A stretch of DNA of 64,000 nt from Phototrophicus methaneseepsis (GCF_015500095.1 NZ_CP062983.1:4650001-4714000), one strand, 5' to 3'; positions 26,203 through 34,194 are shown, numbered from the stretch's first letter. Program-made: numbers and translations. The notes: generated from the letters alone by a model not told the origin.

Positions 26203-26958
26203 ATGCCAATAACGCACATTTTCTTTGATTTACATGGCACGCTCGTCCACACAGCGCGCCTAGCACCCTGCTTTGCGGAAAGTATCGGCCATATGATGGC
26301 CGGAAATTATGGCGGCCAACCGCAGGATTGGGCTAAAGCTTATCGACACATTCAAGCGGATTGGACCAGTTACTTTGCGGATTTACACCTGGGTGGAGAT
26401 GAAGGGCTGGCGAATTTGCGCGAAGGCCTTTACCGTACAACGCGTGCACTGTTCCGGCTCATGCATGTAAAAGAGCCATCCCAGCCCCAATTGATGGAAC
26501 TCGCTATCCAATTGGCGGAAAACGCCCCCTCTCACTGCAAAGATGTTTTCTATGAAGATGTGCAGGCATGTCTTCAGGCGCTCCATGCTGAGCCCTATCA
26601 ATTAGGCATTTGCAGCTATGCCCTGGCACAGCAAGCCCGCTCCTTATTGATGCGTGCGGACCTGATGACTTATTTTACAGGCCCCATCATCGGGCCAGAT
26701 ATTGCCGAACGGTTCGAGAAGAGCACCCAATTTTATGAAGCCGCTGTGCGGCTGGCTGGCACATCATCCCAACATTGTCTCGCTGTTGATGATAGCCTCA
26801 GCGATCTGAGCAGCGCTCACCAAGTCGGCATGATGACGGCTCATCTGGATCGACCGGGCATGCATCCATCTGCTAATGCAGATGTCTACAAGGCAGATCT
26901 CATCCTTGGTGACAACCTGCATTCACTCATCAACGCCATGCACAGCCATGCCCTATAA
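26203..26958 (+). CDS. HAD-superfamily protein with D-x-H in motif I
   Basis: 251 aa. HAD motif I reads 'IFFDLHGTLVHT': nucleophile D9 is present but the second Asp, the general acid/base of phosphatases, is His (H11). Motif II Ser is in 'LGICSYAL', motif III Lys in 'ERFEKSTQFY', and motif IV is 'CLAVDDSLSDLSSA'. The long helical insertion after motif I is a C1-type cap. The D-to-H change argues against ordinary phosphatase action. The stop codon abuts that of the convergent lipoprotein gene. Confidence 0.85.
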   Translation: MPITHIFFDLHGTLVHTARLAPCFAESIGHMMAGNYGGQPQDWAKAYRHIQADWTSYFADLHLGGDEGLANLREGLYRTTRALFRLMHVKEPSQPQLMELAIQLAENAPSHCKDVFYEDVQACLQALHAEPYQLGICSYALAQQARSLLMRADLMTYFTGPIIGPDIAERFEKSTQFYEAAVRLAGTSSQHCLAVDDSLSDLSSAHQVGMMTAHLDRPGMHPSANADVYKADLILGDNLHSLINAMHSHAL

Positions 26959-27534
26959 GCCAATGGACATCAATTCAGCGACGAATTCCTTATAAGCCTG
27001 TGGCATCCTGTTATCATCTGATTGAATCGTGCGTTCAACACCTGCGCGGTTGACTGTGACCACATAGGTAAACATAAATTCATCACCACCAGGGCCCAGC
27101 ATATCCCCCGCAATGTTGAAGAAGTTCAAGCTATCCAACAGGGTATCAATTTCAACGACGCGTTCCGGCGTGATGACGCCTGAGGTACCGTTTCTCGTAT
27201 AGGTGCCATCGGCTTGCAGCATCAGCTCAATCGTCTCTGCACCTTCGCCACCGCCAACACGCACAAAACGGATACTATCGAACATGGCATCCGGGTTGGG
27301 GTCTTCCGTCACTTCGACGCTTTCATCAACAGCACCGAATGGATTATCTGAGGGGTCACGCGTCACCACAATGACAGCCTGAGTGGGATTTACTGCTGCG
27401 GCCTGGGTCGGTTCTTCTGGGGCGTTCGTCGCCGCCGGAGCATCACCACCGCTGCATGCTGCTAATATCAACGCCAGTACAATGAGCAGCATACTGATCT
27501 TCATGGTTTTTTGCTCCATGGTCTTTTGCTCCAT
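26953..27534 (-). CDS. Small lipoprotein of unknown function
   Basis: 193 aa from ATG 27534. A lipobox 'LILAAC' follows a hydrophobic stretch, so the mature protein is lipid-anchored. The mature part is Ala/Thr/Pro-rich for about 60 residues, then a compact domain from 'FDSIRFVRVGGGEGAETIELMLQADGTYT' to 'MPQAYKEFVAELMSIGL'. Several in-frame ATGs exist (27555, 27546, 27534, 27519, 27504); the true start is uncertain because of a tandem repeat here (see findings). Convergent with the HAD gene, its TAG lying directly beside the other TAA. Confidence 0.75.
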   Translation of the reverse strand: MEQKTMEQKTMKISMLLIVLALILAACSGGDAPAATNAPEEPTQAAAVNPTQAVIVVTRDPSDNPFGAVDESVEVTEDPNPDAMFDSIRFVRVGGGEGAETIELMLQADGTYTRNGTSGVITPERVVEIDTLLDSLNFFNIAGDMLGPGGDEFMFTYVVTVNRAGVERTIQSDDNRMPQAYKEFVAELMSIGL

Positions 27535-27546
27535 GTCTCGCTCCAT
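27505..27546 (-). repeat. In-frame tandem repeat of an RBS-ATG unit at the lipoprotein start
   Basis: Minus strand: a 12-nt unit (ATGGAGCGAGAC), then two 15-nt units (ATGGAGCAAAAGACC, ATGGAGCAAAAAACC), then ATGAAG. Each unit brings an ATG and a GGAG placed correctly for the next ATG, all in the same frame. Confidence 0.85.
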
Positions 27547-27567
27547 TCGCATTCGCCGTGCATTCAC

Positions 27568-27844
27568 TACCGTAACCAGTGTGCGCTAGAACACATCCAC
27601 AAAACAATAGGGATTTTGTCCGAGATTCCTACACAACTGGCCCTGAAAAGCCATCAGAATAAGCAACCCCGTCCATTCACTTAACTACCAGTCATTTTAA
27701 TATGTGCCCGTTACAGCATTTGTTACAGCGCATTTAACAAACACTCATGAATGCCTACGAGCTTTTTATACGCATCCCATTTTATGTGTATCCAGGAGCG
27801 TTATTCTTTTGGCATCTGATGGATACATAGAGAGGAATCACATC
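27568..27844. other. Intergenic region, 277 bp
   Basis: It holds the control regions of the divergent lipoprotein and small membrane protein genes. I see a direct repeat of GTTACAGC (27710-27717 and 27722-27729) and an inverted repeat TGTATCC/GGATACA (27787-27793, 27821-27827), but no convincing promoter. Confidence 0.4.
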
Positions 27845-28009
27845 ATGTTGAAGTGGGCACTTATTTTACTTGTGGTTGGCGCAGTTTTAGCTCTGTTTGG
27901 TTTCGGTGGCGCGGCTGGTCTGGCCTTTGAAGGCGCACAGTTGCTCGTCGTTGGTTTTGTTGCCCTGCTGATTATTGGTGCTATCCTGTACCTGTTCCGG
28001 TCAGCTTAA
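27845..28009 (+). CDS. Small membrane protein, DUF1328/YtjA type
   Basis: 54 aa, the usual size for this family. It starts 'MLKWALILLVVGAVLALFGF', then the Gly/Ala-rich 'GGAAGLAFEGAQLL' and a second hydrophobic helix to 'YLFRSA', giving two membrane segments. AGAGGA lies 9 nt before the ATG. The family has no established biochemical role. The gene is followed by a very strong hairpin. Confidence 0.85.
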   Translation: MLKWALILLVVGAVLALFGFGGAAGLAFEGAQLLVVGFVALLIIGAILYLFRSA

Positions 28010-28053
28010 CTGAGCGAAAACAGCGTTATGCAAATTAACGCTATAAAATACAG

Positions 28054-28093
28054 AAAAAAGAAAAGTGACCATTTAGCGGTCACTTTTCTTTTT
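28054..28093. terminator. Strong bidirectional terminator
   Basis: AAAAGAAAAGTGACC / GGTCACTTTTCTTTT form a 15-bp stem with a seven-base loop. It lies between the plus-strand small membrane protein gene and the minus-strand serA ending at 28151. Confidence 0.9.
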
Positions 28094-28150
28094 ATGTTAC
28101 AGGGTTACTATAATTTCCATATCACGGCATGGTATCGCCATAGGCACATG

Positions 28151-29746
28151 CTATAGGTAAATGCGATGCAAATGTCGGACGAACTCCAGGTTTTCCAGTT
28201 CGGTAAACGTTTCTTCTTCGATGACGTTATCTAGCGTCAACACCGTGAGCGTATGCCCCCCTGGCTCTGAACGTCCTGTATGCCAGCTCGCAATATTCAC
28301 ACCGCGCTCCGCCATTAAAGTACCCACACGGCCAATGACACCCGGCTTATCGTAGCTACCCATCAAGAGCATATGCCCCACGGGGACAAAGTTCATACGA
28401 TAATGATTGATCTGCACGATATAAGGCATCTTATGATCGAGCAAGGTACCGCTAATGGTGATTTCTTCGTTATCTTCCAGGATGACCTGACAAGTCACTG
28501 CGTTGCTATAATCGCTCTTTTGCACGCCTTTGACCTGCGTAATTTGCCAGCCACGCTCAGTCGCAAGGATTGGCGCATTCACAGTGCTGACGGCTTCGCC
28601 CAAAATCGGCACGAGCAGCCCTTTGAGAATACCGACTGTGATCGCTTTAATCAGGCCGTTCAGTTCATCACCGCGCACCTCAACCGCGATGCGGCGCACC
28701 GGGTTGCGCGACAGGGCCTGTAATAACCCACCCATGCTTTCTGCCAATTTGAGATATGGCCGAACCTGCTCATAATCCACACCTGGCATCAGCGGCATAT
28801 TAACCACATTGCGGTAATCTCGGTCAAAGAGCGCATCCAGGACCTGCTTAACAACCGTAATACTTAAATCCTGCGTGGCCTCCAGCGTGTTATCGCCAAT
28901 ATGCGGCGTATGAATCACGCTATCTAACCCAATCAGTGGGCTACTATAAGGCGGCTCTTCACGGTAGACATCAACCGCCGCGCCGCTGAGGTGGCCGGAT
29001 TTTAAGGCATTTGCCAGGGCCATTTCATCAATAGCCGCGCCAAATGATGTGTTGATTAAGCGCGCCCCCGGCTTCATCTGTGCAATAGCATCTGCGTCAA
29101 TAATACCCTGTGTCTCCCGCGTATAGGGCACATGCAGACTGACAAAATCACTATGCGAAAGCAGCTCTTTTATCCCGACCAGATGCACACGGTCCGGGGC
29201 GTTATCCTCGCTGACGTAGGGGTCATAAGCCAGGACGTTCATATTGAAGGCCAGCGCACGCTGTGCAACTACACGACCTACACGCCCCAGGCCAACCAGG
29301 CCAATCGTCTTGCCCGCCAATTGAGTACCCACCTGCCGCTTACGCTCCAACAGCCAATAGCCCTCTCGCAGGCTGTTATGAGCGGCCATCAGGCGGCGAC
29401 TGAGCGCCAACATCAGCGCGAAGGTATGTTCACCAGCAGCGATAGAACTGGCACCGGGCGTATTCATCACCAGGATGCCGCGTGTGGTGGCAGCTTCCAT
29501 ATCCACATTGCCCAGACTGGGCGAAACACGTGCAATCAGCTTGAGATCAGGCGCATTCGCCAAAATATCCGCATCCAGCCGCAGATCATCACGTGTGATG
29601 ATCGCTGTGGCCGTTCCGATGTGATCATGCACCTGCTCAATCTTGGGCACAATCGTCTTCACAGTGACGCCCTCAGCCTCTTTTAACAGCGCCAAGGCAT
29701 CATCGGTCAGGTCAGTGGCTACAAGGATTGTCTTCAGTTCAGTCAT
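28151..29746 (-). CDS. serA: D-3-phosphoglycerate dehydrogenase, long (ACT) form
   Basis: 531 aa, the length of type I SerA with extra regulatory domains. NAD-binding motif 'GKTIGLVGLGRVGRVVAQRA', substrate Arg in 'LINTSFG' / 'LIARVSPSLGNVD' regions, and catalytic His in 'VIHTPHIGDNTLEA'. An allosteric substrate-binding domain (about 320-450) and a C-terminal ACT domain ('LLMGSYDKPGVIGRVGTLMAERGVNIASWHTG') follow. It makes 3-phosphohydroxypyruvate for serine synthesis and is probably feedback-controlled by serine via ACT. It follows the middle HAD gene by 12 nt in the serB-HAD-serA unit. Confidence 0.96.
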   Translation of the reverse strand: MTELKTILVATDLTDDALALLKEAEGVTVKTIVPKIEQVHDHIGTATAIITRDDLRLDADILANAPDLKLIARVSPSLGNVDMEAATTRGILVMNTPGASSIAAGEHTFALMLALSRRLMAAHNSLREGYWLLERKRQVGTQLAGKTIGLVGLGRVGRVVAQRALAFNMNVLAYDPYVSEDNAPDRVHLVGIKELLSHSDFVSLHVPYTRETQGIIDADAIAQMKPGARLINTSFGAAIDEMALANALKSGHLSGAAVDVYREEPPYSSPLIGLDSVIHTPHIGDNTLEATQDLSITVVKQVLDALFDRDYRNVVNMPLMPGVDYEQVRPYLKLAESMGGLLQALSRNPVRRIAVEVRGDELNGLIKAITVGILKGLLVPILGEAVSTVNAPILATERGWQITQVKGVQKSDYSNAVTCQVILEDNEEITISGTLLDHKMPYIVQINHYRMNFVPVGHMLLMGSYDKPGVIGRVGTLMAERGVNIASWHTGRSEPGGHTLTVLTLDNVIEEETFTELENLEFVRHLHRIYL

Positions 29747-29758
29747 GTATGGCCTTGC

Positions 29759-30421
29759 CTATGCTTGAGTACGCAGTTCTTCCAAGATAGCGCACAGATC
29801 TTTGTACACGTGCGGCGTAATCTCTTTAAAGCGGGATGGGTCACTGTGGAAATCAGGCACCACATAGCAGGTCATACCAGCAGCAACAGCCGCCGTAGCC
29901 CCTGCCGGGCTATCTTCAAAGACGAGGCAGTCTTCTGGTGCGACGCCAAGCTGCTCGGCTGCATAAAAGTAGACGTCCGGGGCAGGTTTACCATGTGCGA
30001 CAAGATCAGCCGTATAGGTCTGCGGGATTAATTCTTGCCAGCCCTGGGCCGCCACTGTCGCATCAATGATGACCTGGGGTGAACTGCTGGCGATGCAATA
30101 AGGCACACCCAATTCAGACACATACTCGATCAACGCTTGGGCGCCTGGTTTAACTTCCACATCAGCCAACAAGGGCAGCATGCGGTCGATAAGCTCCTGC
30201 TGCAATACCTCGACAGTCTCCGTCAAGCCGAAAATCTCGATCAACTTGAGGAAAAACTCATCCAGCCGCATACCGATGACTTTTTCACGGACTTCATCGG
30301 TATAAATATGTCCTCGATCTTTAAACATGGCGATTTCAGCTTCTCGCCAGATGACTTCACTATCGACCAGGGTGCCATCCATGTCAAAGATAATACCAGC
30401 AAACGGAAACGGGGTCTTCAT
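29759..30421 (-). CDS. HAD-superfamily phosphatase/phosphoglucomutase-like
   Basis: 220 aa. Intact motif I 'IIFDMDGTLVDSE' (D13, D15), motif II 'YCIASSSPQ', motif III Lys in 'VAHGKPAPDVYFYAAEQLG', motif IV 'CLVFEDSPAGATAAVAAGM'. The Lys-Pro-x-Pro-Asp motif and size match the beta-phosphoglucomutase/hexitol phosphatase/2-deoxyglucose-6-phosphatase branch. It lies between serB-like and serA genes with a 4-nt overlap upstream and a 12-nt gap downstream, so it is co-expressed with serine synthesis, though no such step is known to need it. Confidence 0.9.
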   Translation of the reverse strand: MKTPFPFAGIIFDMDGTLVDSEVIWREAEIAMFKDRGHIYTDEVREKVIGMRLDEFFLKLIEIFGLTETVEVLQQELIDRMLPLLADVEVKPGAQALIEYVSELGVPYCIASSSPQVIIDATVAAQGWQELIPQTYTADLVAHGKPAPDVYFYAAEQLGVAPEDCLVFEDSPAGATAAVAAGMTCYVVPDFHSDPSRFKEITPHVYKDLCAILEELRTQA

Positions 30422-31272
30422 GATCCTGTCACATCCTCAAATGCCGCTGCGAACGCTGCACGTTGGTCCGCACTCTTAAATAAAACGTCACTACTCAGTA
30501 CCATCTCAATCCCCTTCTCGAAGAGACTTTGATAAGGGGTACCAAGCACCTTTTCATAACCAGCCGGCCCTGTCGCCAGGGGCAGCACGGGAGCAAGCGA
30601 AAGCGCCTTGATAAATACATCCGAATTGTTCTGGACCTTATCACGGGCGACAACGCCACCATAGCCAACGAATAAATCGACAACAGGCTGTGTCGCCAGA
30701 TCGGACGAGCCGTCGCCAATCATAAAGCGACGTCCTGGATCACTGCCAGCCAGTTCAGCGATAATTTCCGGCTTACCGCTGGAAATTGTCAGCGGGCCTT
30801 CGACATATTCCATATAGGTCTGTTTATGCTGTGTTTCTGGCTCATGATAACGCCACCAATCGCCACTGAGCTGGTTATATTCCAGTTCCACAGCGCGGAT
30901 ATGCTCCGGCGCGACGCCAAGCCTACGGCCAAAGCCGCGCACAGCATCGACCAAGCCACCACTGATGATGAACACTTCTTTGCCGATATACTGTAAGGCA
31001 GCAATGACTTCAATGGCGTCTTCGACGACAGTTTCCCAGTAACGTTCTTCCACAGCTTTAAGCTGGCCGCGTGTTGGGCGGATCGCCTTCAGCCGTTTGC
31101 CGTACACTTCGCTTAAATCAAGGTCACCATTCATGGCCTTGTCTGTCAGAATACCGACGCGCCCCTCTTTACCCTTTAGCTTCGCCAGTTCATCGATGCC
31201 TTCAATGGTTGAGAGCGTGCTGTCACAATCAAAGAAGATGAGATCGTAGCTTGTCCAACGAGTCGTCTGCAT
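30418..31272 (-). CDS. serB: Phosphoserine phosphatase-like HAD protein
   Basis: 284 aa. Motif I is 'FFDCDSTLSTIEGIDELA' (D15, D17), the D-x-D-S-T variant typical of phosphoserine phosphatases. 'VFIISGGLVDAVRGFG' is motif II, 'SSGKPEIIAEL' carries the motif III Lys, and 'FMIGDGSSDLATQPVVDLFVGYGG' is motif IV. The C-terminal 60 residues are extra. Linkage with serA in one operon supports a role in the last step of serine synthesis. First gene of the unit, with a candidate promoter just upstream. Confidence 0.88.
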   Translation of the reverse strand: MQTTRWTSYDLIFFDCDSTLSTIEGIDELAKLKGKEGRVGILTDKAMNGDLDLSEVYGKRLKAIRPTRGQLKAVEERYWETVVEDAIEVIAALQYIGKEVFIISGGLVDAVRGFGRRLGVAPEHIRAVELEYNQLSGDWWRYHEPETQHKQTYMEYVEGPLTISSGKPEIIAELAGSDPGRRFMIGDGSSDLATQPVVDLFVGYGGVVARDKVQNNSDVFIKALSLAPVLPLATGPAGYEKVLGTPYQSLFEKGIEMVLSSDVLFKSADQRAAFAAAFEDVTGS

Positions 31273-31303
31273 ACTGTCTCCAAAATCGTCACCTCAGAGG
31301 GCG

Positions 31304-31332
31304 ATTATAATCGTCATCCCCTTAGATAAGAA
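31304..31332 (-). promoter_or_regulatory. Candidate promoter of the serB-HAD-serA unit
   Basis: Minus strand: TTCTTA, a 17-bp spacer, then TATAAT. The -35 match is weak, the -10 perfect. The expected leader is about 25 nt. The -10 is embedded in CGATTATAATCG, the same palindrome as at proB. Confidence 0.4.
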
Positions 31333-31453
31333 CCCCACCAGTGCGATAAGATGCATGAAATTAACCCGGTGATTTATACAGAGATTGGGCCAATTGGCTT
31401 GCATCCAGCTAAAAATGCTGCCTTAGCGCCAGGTTAAGCCCTGTCGCAGGCGC

Positions 31454-31482
31454 TTGATAGACGCACAGGGCGCGGTTATAAT
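31454..31482 (+). promoter_or_regulatory. Promoter of the TetR gene
   Basis: TTGATA, a 17-bp spacer and TATAAT (11 of 12 consensus bases). The expected start is near 31489, giving an unusually long leader of about 170 nt. Confidence 0.6.
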
Positions 31483-31616
31483 CAAATATGAATTAGATTA
31501 TTCTGTTGTGATGGCTCGTGTGGGCGTTTTCATCTCGTTGGATGTTACGTTGATTAGATGTAACGGAAAACAACACACCAGCCGATACCAAACAATCCGC
31601 AAATAATGTTCTTAAA

Positions 31617-31644
31617 TATGATTTTGCAAATATCATTTTGCAAA
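31617..31644. promoter_or_regulatory. 14-bp tandem repeat containing two TTTGCAAA palindromes
   Basis: TATGATTTTGCAAA and TATCATTTTGCAAA lie head to tail with one mismatch, 13 nt before the TetR GTG. Each has the 8-bp palindrome TTTGCAAA. Likely autoregulatory operator of the TetR protein. Confidence 0.5.
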
Positions 31645-31657
31645 AGAGAGGGAAATC

Positions 31658-32326
31658 GTGGCCCGTAAACCTGCCGATCAATCTGTCAGTCGTCGGGAAA
31701 TTATCATCGCCGCTGCAGATGTGCTGCGCGAAAATGGCTATGATGCCACTACCATGAAAGACATTGCTGCACGCGTCAACCTGACGGCAGCCAGCCTGTA
31801 CCACCATTTCAAGAGCAAAGATTTCCTATTATTAGCCGTGCTGGAAGTTGGGCTGGATATTGCGATTGAAGAGATCGAGCCTATTGCCAGGGATAACACG
31901 ATCACCAACACGGCAAAACTGCGCCAGATGATCCAATCCCATATTACGGGCGTCACCAGTAATACCGCATTTGGTGCGGCGATGGTCTTTGAAATTAAAT
32001 CATTGATGTCGGCGGGGTTTGGCCCACGCGGCAGCAGCACCAATGAACAAGAATCCATTGATGAATTCATTGCACGGCGCGATGCCTTCTTCTCCCGACG
32101 TGACGAATTTGAAAAATTATTCCGCAGCGTCATTGAAAGCGGCATCGCAGCGGGTGAATTCCGGCAGGTGGATGCCGCTATCGTCGCCAAGGCAATGCTC
32201 GGTGCGCATAACTGGGTGGGGGTCTGGTTTAAGCCGGATGGCCGCCTGAGTGGTCAGCAGGTGGCGGATATTATGAGCGATACGTTCCTCGTTTCGTTGA
32301 TGACAACCCAGGAACAGCCTGCCTGA
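31658..32326 (+). CDS. TetR-family regulator of the beta-oxidation cluster
   Basis: 222 aa from GTG, with GAGAGGG upstream. N-terminal TetR HTH: 'REIIIAAADVLRENGYDATTMKDIAARVNLTAASLYHHFKSKDFLL' (residues about 12-60); the rest is a helical ligand-binding domain with a TetR_C-type end. In other bacteria, TetR regulators beside beta-oxidation genes (FadR, KstR2, PsrA) bind acyl-CoAs and derepress them; the two SDRs, the FadN-like fusion and the thiolase downstream make that the likely role. Repeats at 31617-31644 are the best operator candidate. Confidence 0.9.
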   Translation: MARKPADQSVSRREIIIAAADVLRENGYDATTMKDIAARVNLTAASLYHHFKSKDFLLLAVLEVGLDIAIEEIEPIARDNTITNTAKLRQMIQSHITGVTSNTAFGAAMVFEIKSLMSAGFGPRGSSTNEQESIDEFIARRDAFFSRRDEFEKLFRSVIESGIAAGEFRQVDAAIVAKAMLGAHNWVGVWFKPDGRLSGQQVADIMSDTFLVSLMTTQEQPA

Positions 32327-32469
32327 TCGACCTGATCCGACAATCACCAGGGCACAATTTGTAAGACGCGACTCTGGTATGCCATCACACGATATATCGC
32401 AGTAAAAGTAAGTATGCCCGTACCCATTTCACCTATTGATATTTATTGACTCTTGCACAAGGAAAAGCC

Positions 32470-33291
32470 ATGTCACTCTTACAGGACCAAGTTGCGATTG
32501 TTACTGGCAGTGGGCGCGGTATCGGCGCAGCAACCGCCAAGCTCTTCGCACAGTACGGCGCGAAAGTCGTCGTAACCGATATTGACCCGGAACCTGCCAA
32601 TGCCGTTGTCGAAGAAATTAAAGCCGCAGGCGGGGACGCTATCGCTGTCGTCTGTGACGTCACTAAAGATGATGACATAAAATCATTGATCGCAAAGGCC
32701 GTTGAAGCATTCGGCGCGATTGACATTCTCGTCAACAACGCAGGCTACACGTGGGATGGCCTCATCCACAAGATGAGTGATGAGCAATGGGATGCCATCA
32801 TTGCTGTTCATCTCACAGCGCCCTTCAAGATCATTCGCGCCGCCATCCCCTACATGCGAGAAGTCGCCAAAGCAGAAATCGCGGAAAAAGGCGCAGCCAA
32901 AGCACGTAAAATCATCAACGTCAGCAGCACAACCGGCACACGCGGCAACATCGGTCAGGCCAATTATGCCTCTGGCAAAGCGGGCATTATCGGCCTGACG
33001 AAGACACTCGCCAAGGAATGGGGCGCGTTCAATATTCAGGTGAACGCTATCGCTTTTGGTTACATTGAAACACGCCTGACACAATCCAGAGACCTGGGCG
33101 AAAAAACAGAACGCGAAGGCCAGGAAATCACCCTCGGTATGCCGGATAAAGTGCGCGACCTCGTCAATACGACAATCCCAATGGGGCGCTCCGGCACTAC
33201 AGATGAAGCTGCCGGGCCGATGCTCTTCTTCGCCAGCCCCTTATCGAATTATGTCAGCGGCCAGGTGCTGGAAATCGCAGGGGGCATGTAG
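32470..33291 (+). CDS. Short-chain dehydrogenase/reductase, FabG-like
   Basis: 273 aa from ATG 32470 (MSLLQDQVAIV), preceded by AAGGAAAA. Cofactor motif 'VTGSGRGIGAATA', 'DVTKDDDIKSL', 'LVNNAGYTWDGL', active-site Ser in 'NVSSTTGTRGN', and Y166-x-x-x-K170 ('YASGK'). D43/D45 after the second strand ('VVTDIDPEP') suggests NAD(H) preference. A longer loop than FabG precedes the Ser strand. Given its place after the TetR gene and before FadN-like and thiolase genes, it may act as a 3-hydroxyacyl-CoA dehydrogenase; that is inference. Confidence 0.9.
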   Translation: MSLLQDQVAIVTGSGRGIGAATAKLFAQYGAKVVVTDIDPEPANAVVEEIKAAGGDAIAVVCDVTKDDDIKSLIAKAVEAFGAIDILVNNAGYTWDGLIHKMSDEQWDAIIAVHLTAPFKIIRAAIPYMREVAKAEIAEKGAAKARKIINVSSTTGTRGNIGQANYASGKAGIIGLTKTLAKEWGAFNIQVNAIAFGYIETRLTQSRDLGEKTEREGQEITLGMPDKVRDLVNTTIPMGRSGTTDEAAGPMLFFASPLSNYVSGQVLEIAGGM

Positions 33292-33415
33292 GCCGTGTGT
33301 TTGTGTCGTTAGGCTATTCATTACCGCCTAATTGATACGCCTTATGATGCTATTTTGACTGAAAAGCGCACACCAGACGTGTGCAAACCGGACGATGCAA
33401 TAAGTTGGAGCCGTC

Positions 33416-34114
33416 ATGCAACGTATTCTCATTACAGGCAGCAACCGGGGCATTGGCCTCGCCCTGACGAAAATCGCGCTGGAAAATGGCGATACTGTCT
33501 TCGCGGCCTGTCGTAATCCCGCCCAGGCCAACGATTTAAGGGCTTTAAAAGATGAATACCCTCAACATCTGCAAATCATTACGTTAGATGTCAATGATGA
33601 AGCCTCTATCATGGATAGTGTTGAGCAAGTACGGGCGTTTACAGGTTCACTCGATGTACTCATCAACAATGCGGCAATCAATCCGCCATCAACCCAGAAT
33701 CTGGATACGCTCACGATGGATGAAGTCGACCATGTCCTACGGGTTAACATTGCTGGGCCACTCCTCACCGTCAAGGCTTACCTGCCTCTATTGAAGAAAG
33801 GCAATCATCCACGCGTTTCTATGACGACTTCCGGCCTGGGGTCGATCACGCTCAACGCGGGCAGCACTTACGCTTATAGCATCAGTAAAACAGGTCTCAA
33901 CATGGCCGCGCACTTGCTCGCGATTGACCTGCGGTCCGAGGGCATCATCGTCATTGCGCTCGATCCGGGCTGGGTCAAGACAGATATGGGTGGACCGGGT
34001 GCCGTTATGGAGCCCAGCACAAGTGCCCGCAAACAGTGGCAAATCATCAATAATCTGACGATCCAGGATACAGGGCGGTTCTTACGCCATGATGGGGCCA
34101 ACGTCCCCTGGTAG
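33416..34114 (+). CDS. Short-chain dehydrogenase/reductase, C-factor/sniffer type
   Basis: 232 aa. 'ILITGSNRGIGLALTKIA' cofactor motif, 'FAACRNPAQA' (Arg after strand 2 suggests NADPH), 'DVLINNAAINPP', Ser region 'SMTTSGLGSI', Y154-x-x-x-K158 ('YSISK'), 'ALDPGWVKTDMGGPGA'. The last motif resembles the CsgA/carbonyl-reductase-like branch. The substrate is unknown. It is in the same direction as the beta-oxidation genes but separated from the preceding SDR by 124 nt. Confidence 0.9.
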   Translation: MQRILITGSNRGIGLALTKIALENGDTVFAACRNPAQANDLRALKDEYPQHLQIITLDVNDEASIMDSVEQVRAFTGSLDVLINNAAINPPSTQNLDTLTMDEVDHVLRVNIAGPLLTVKAYLPLLKKGNHPRVSMTTSGLGSITLNAGSTYAYSISKTGLNMAAHLLAIDLRSEGIIVIALDPGWVKTDMGGPGAVMEPSTSARKQWQIINNLTIQDTGRFLRHDGANVPW

Positions 34115-34194
34115 CTTATGGCGCACACAACCGCCAGCGTCACTGAATGAATTCGTAAAAATGCTTATTGGATTATGAAAGGCAACGACAGGAT

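Larger units (their letters stand above)
31273..31657. other. Divergent control region between serB and the TetR gene, 385 bp
   Basis: It holds the minus-strand serB promoter, the plus-strand TetR promoter with a leader of about 170 nt, a nested hairpin in that leader (GTTTTC/GAAAAC around GTTAC/GTAAC, about 31526-31571), and the TTTGCAAA repeats beside the TetR start. I see no supported gene here. Confidence 0.5.

Noticed and set aside
31493-31807. A minus-strand frame of 104 codons overlapping the start of the TetR gene.
   Set aside because: It runs antisense through the HTH-coding part and the TetR promoter, has no RBS or family features, and is explained as a shadow frame.
34168-34194. 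A TTG start giving nine extra residues on the FadN-like protein.
   Set aside because: The NAD-binding motif begins at the usual distance from ATG 34195. The TTG has no clear RBS, although it cannot be fully excluded.
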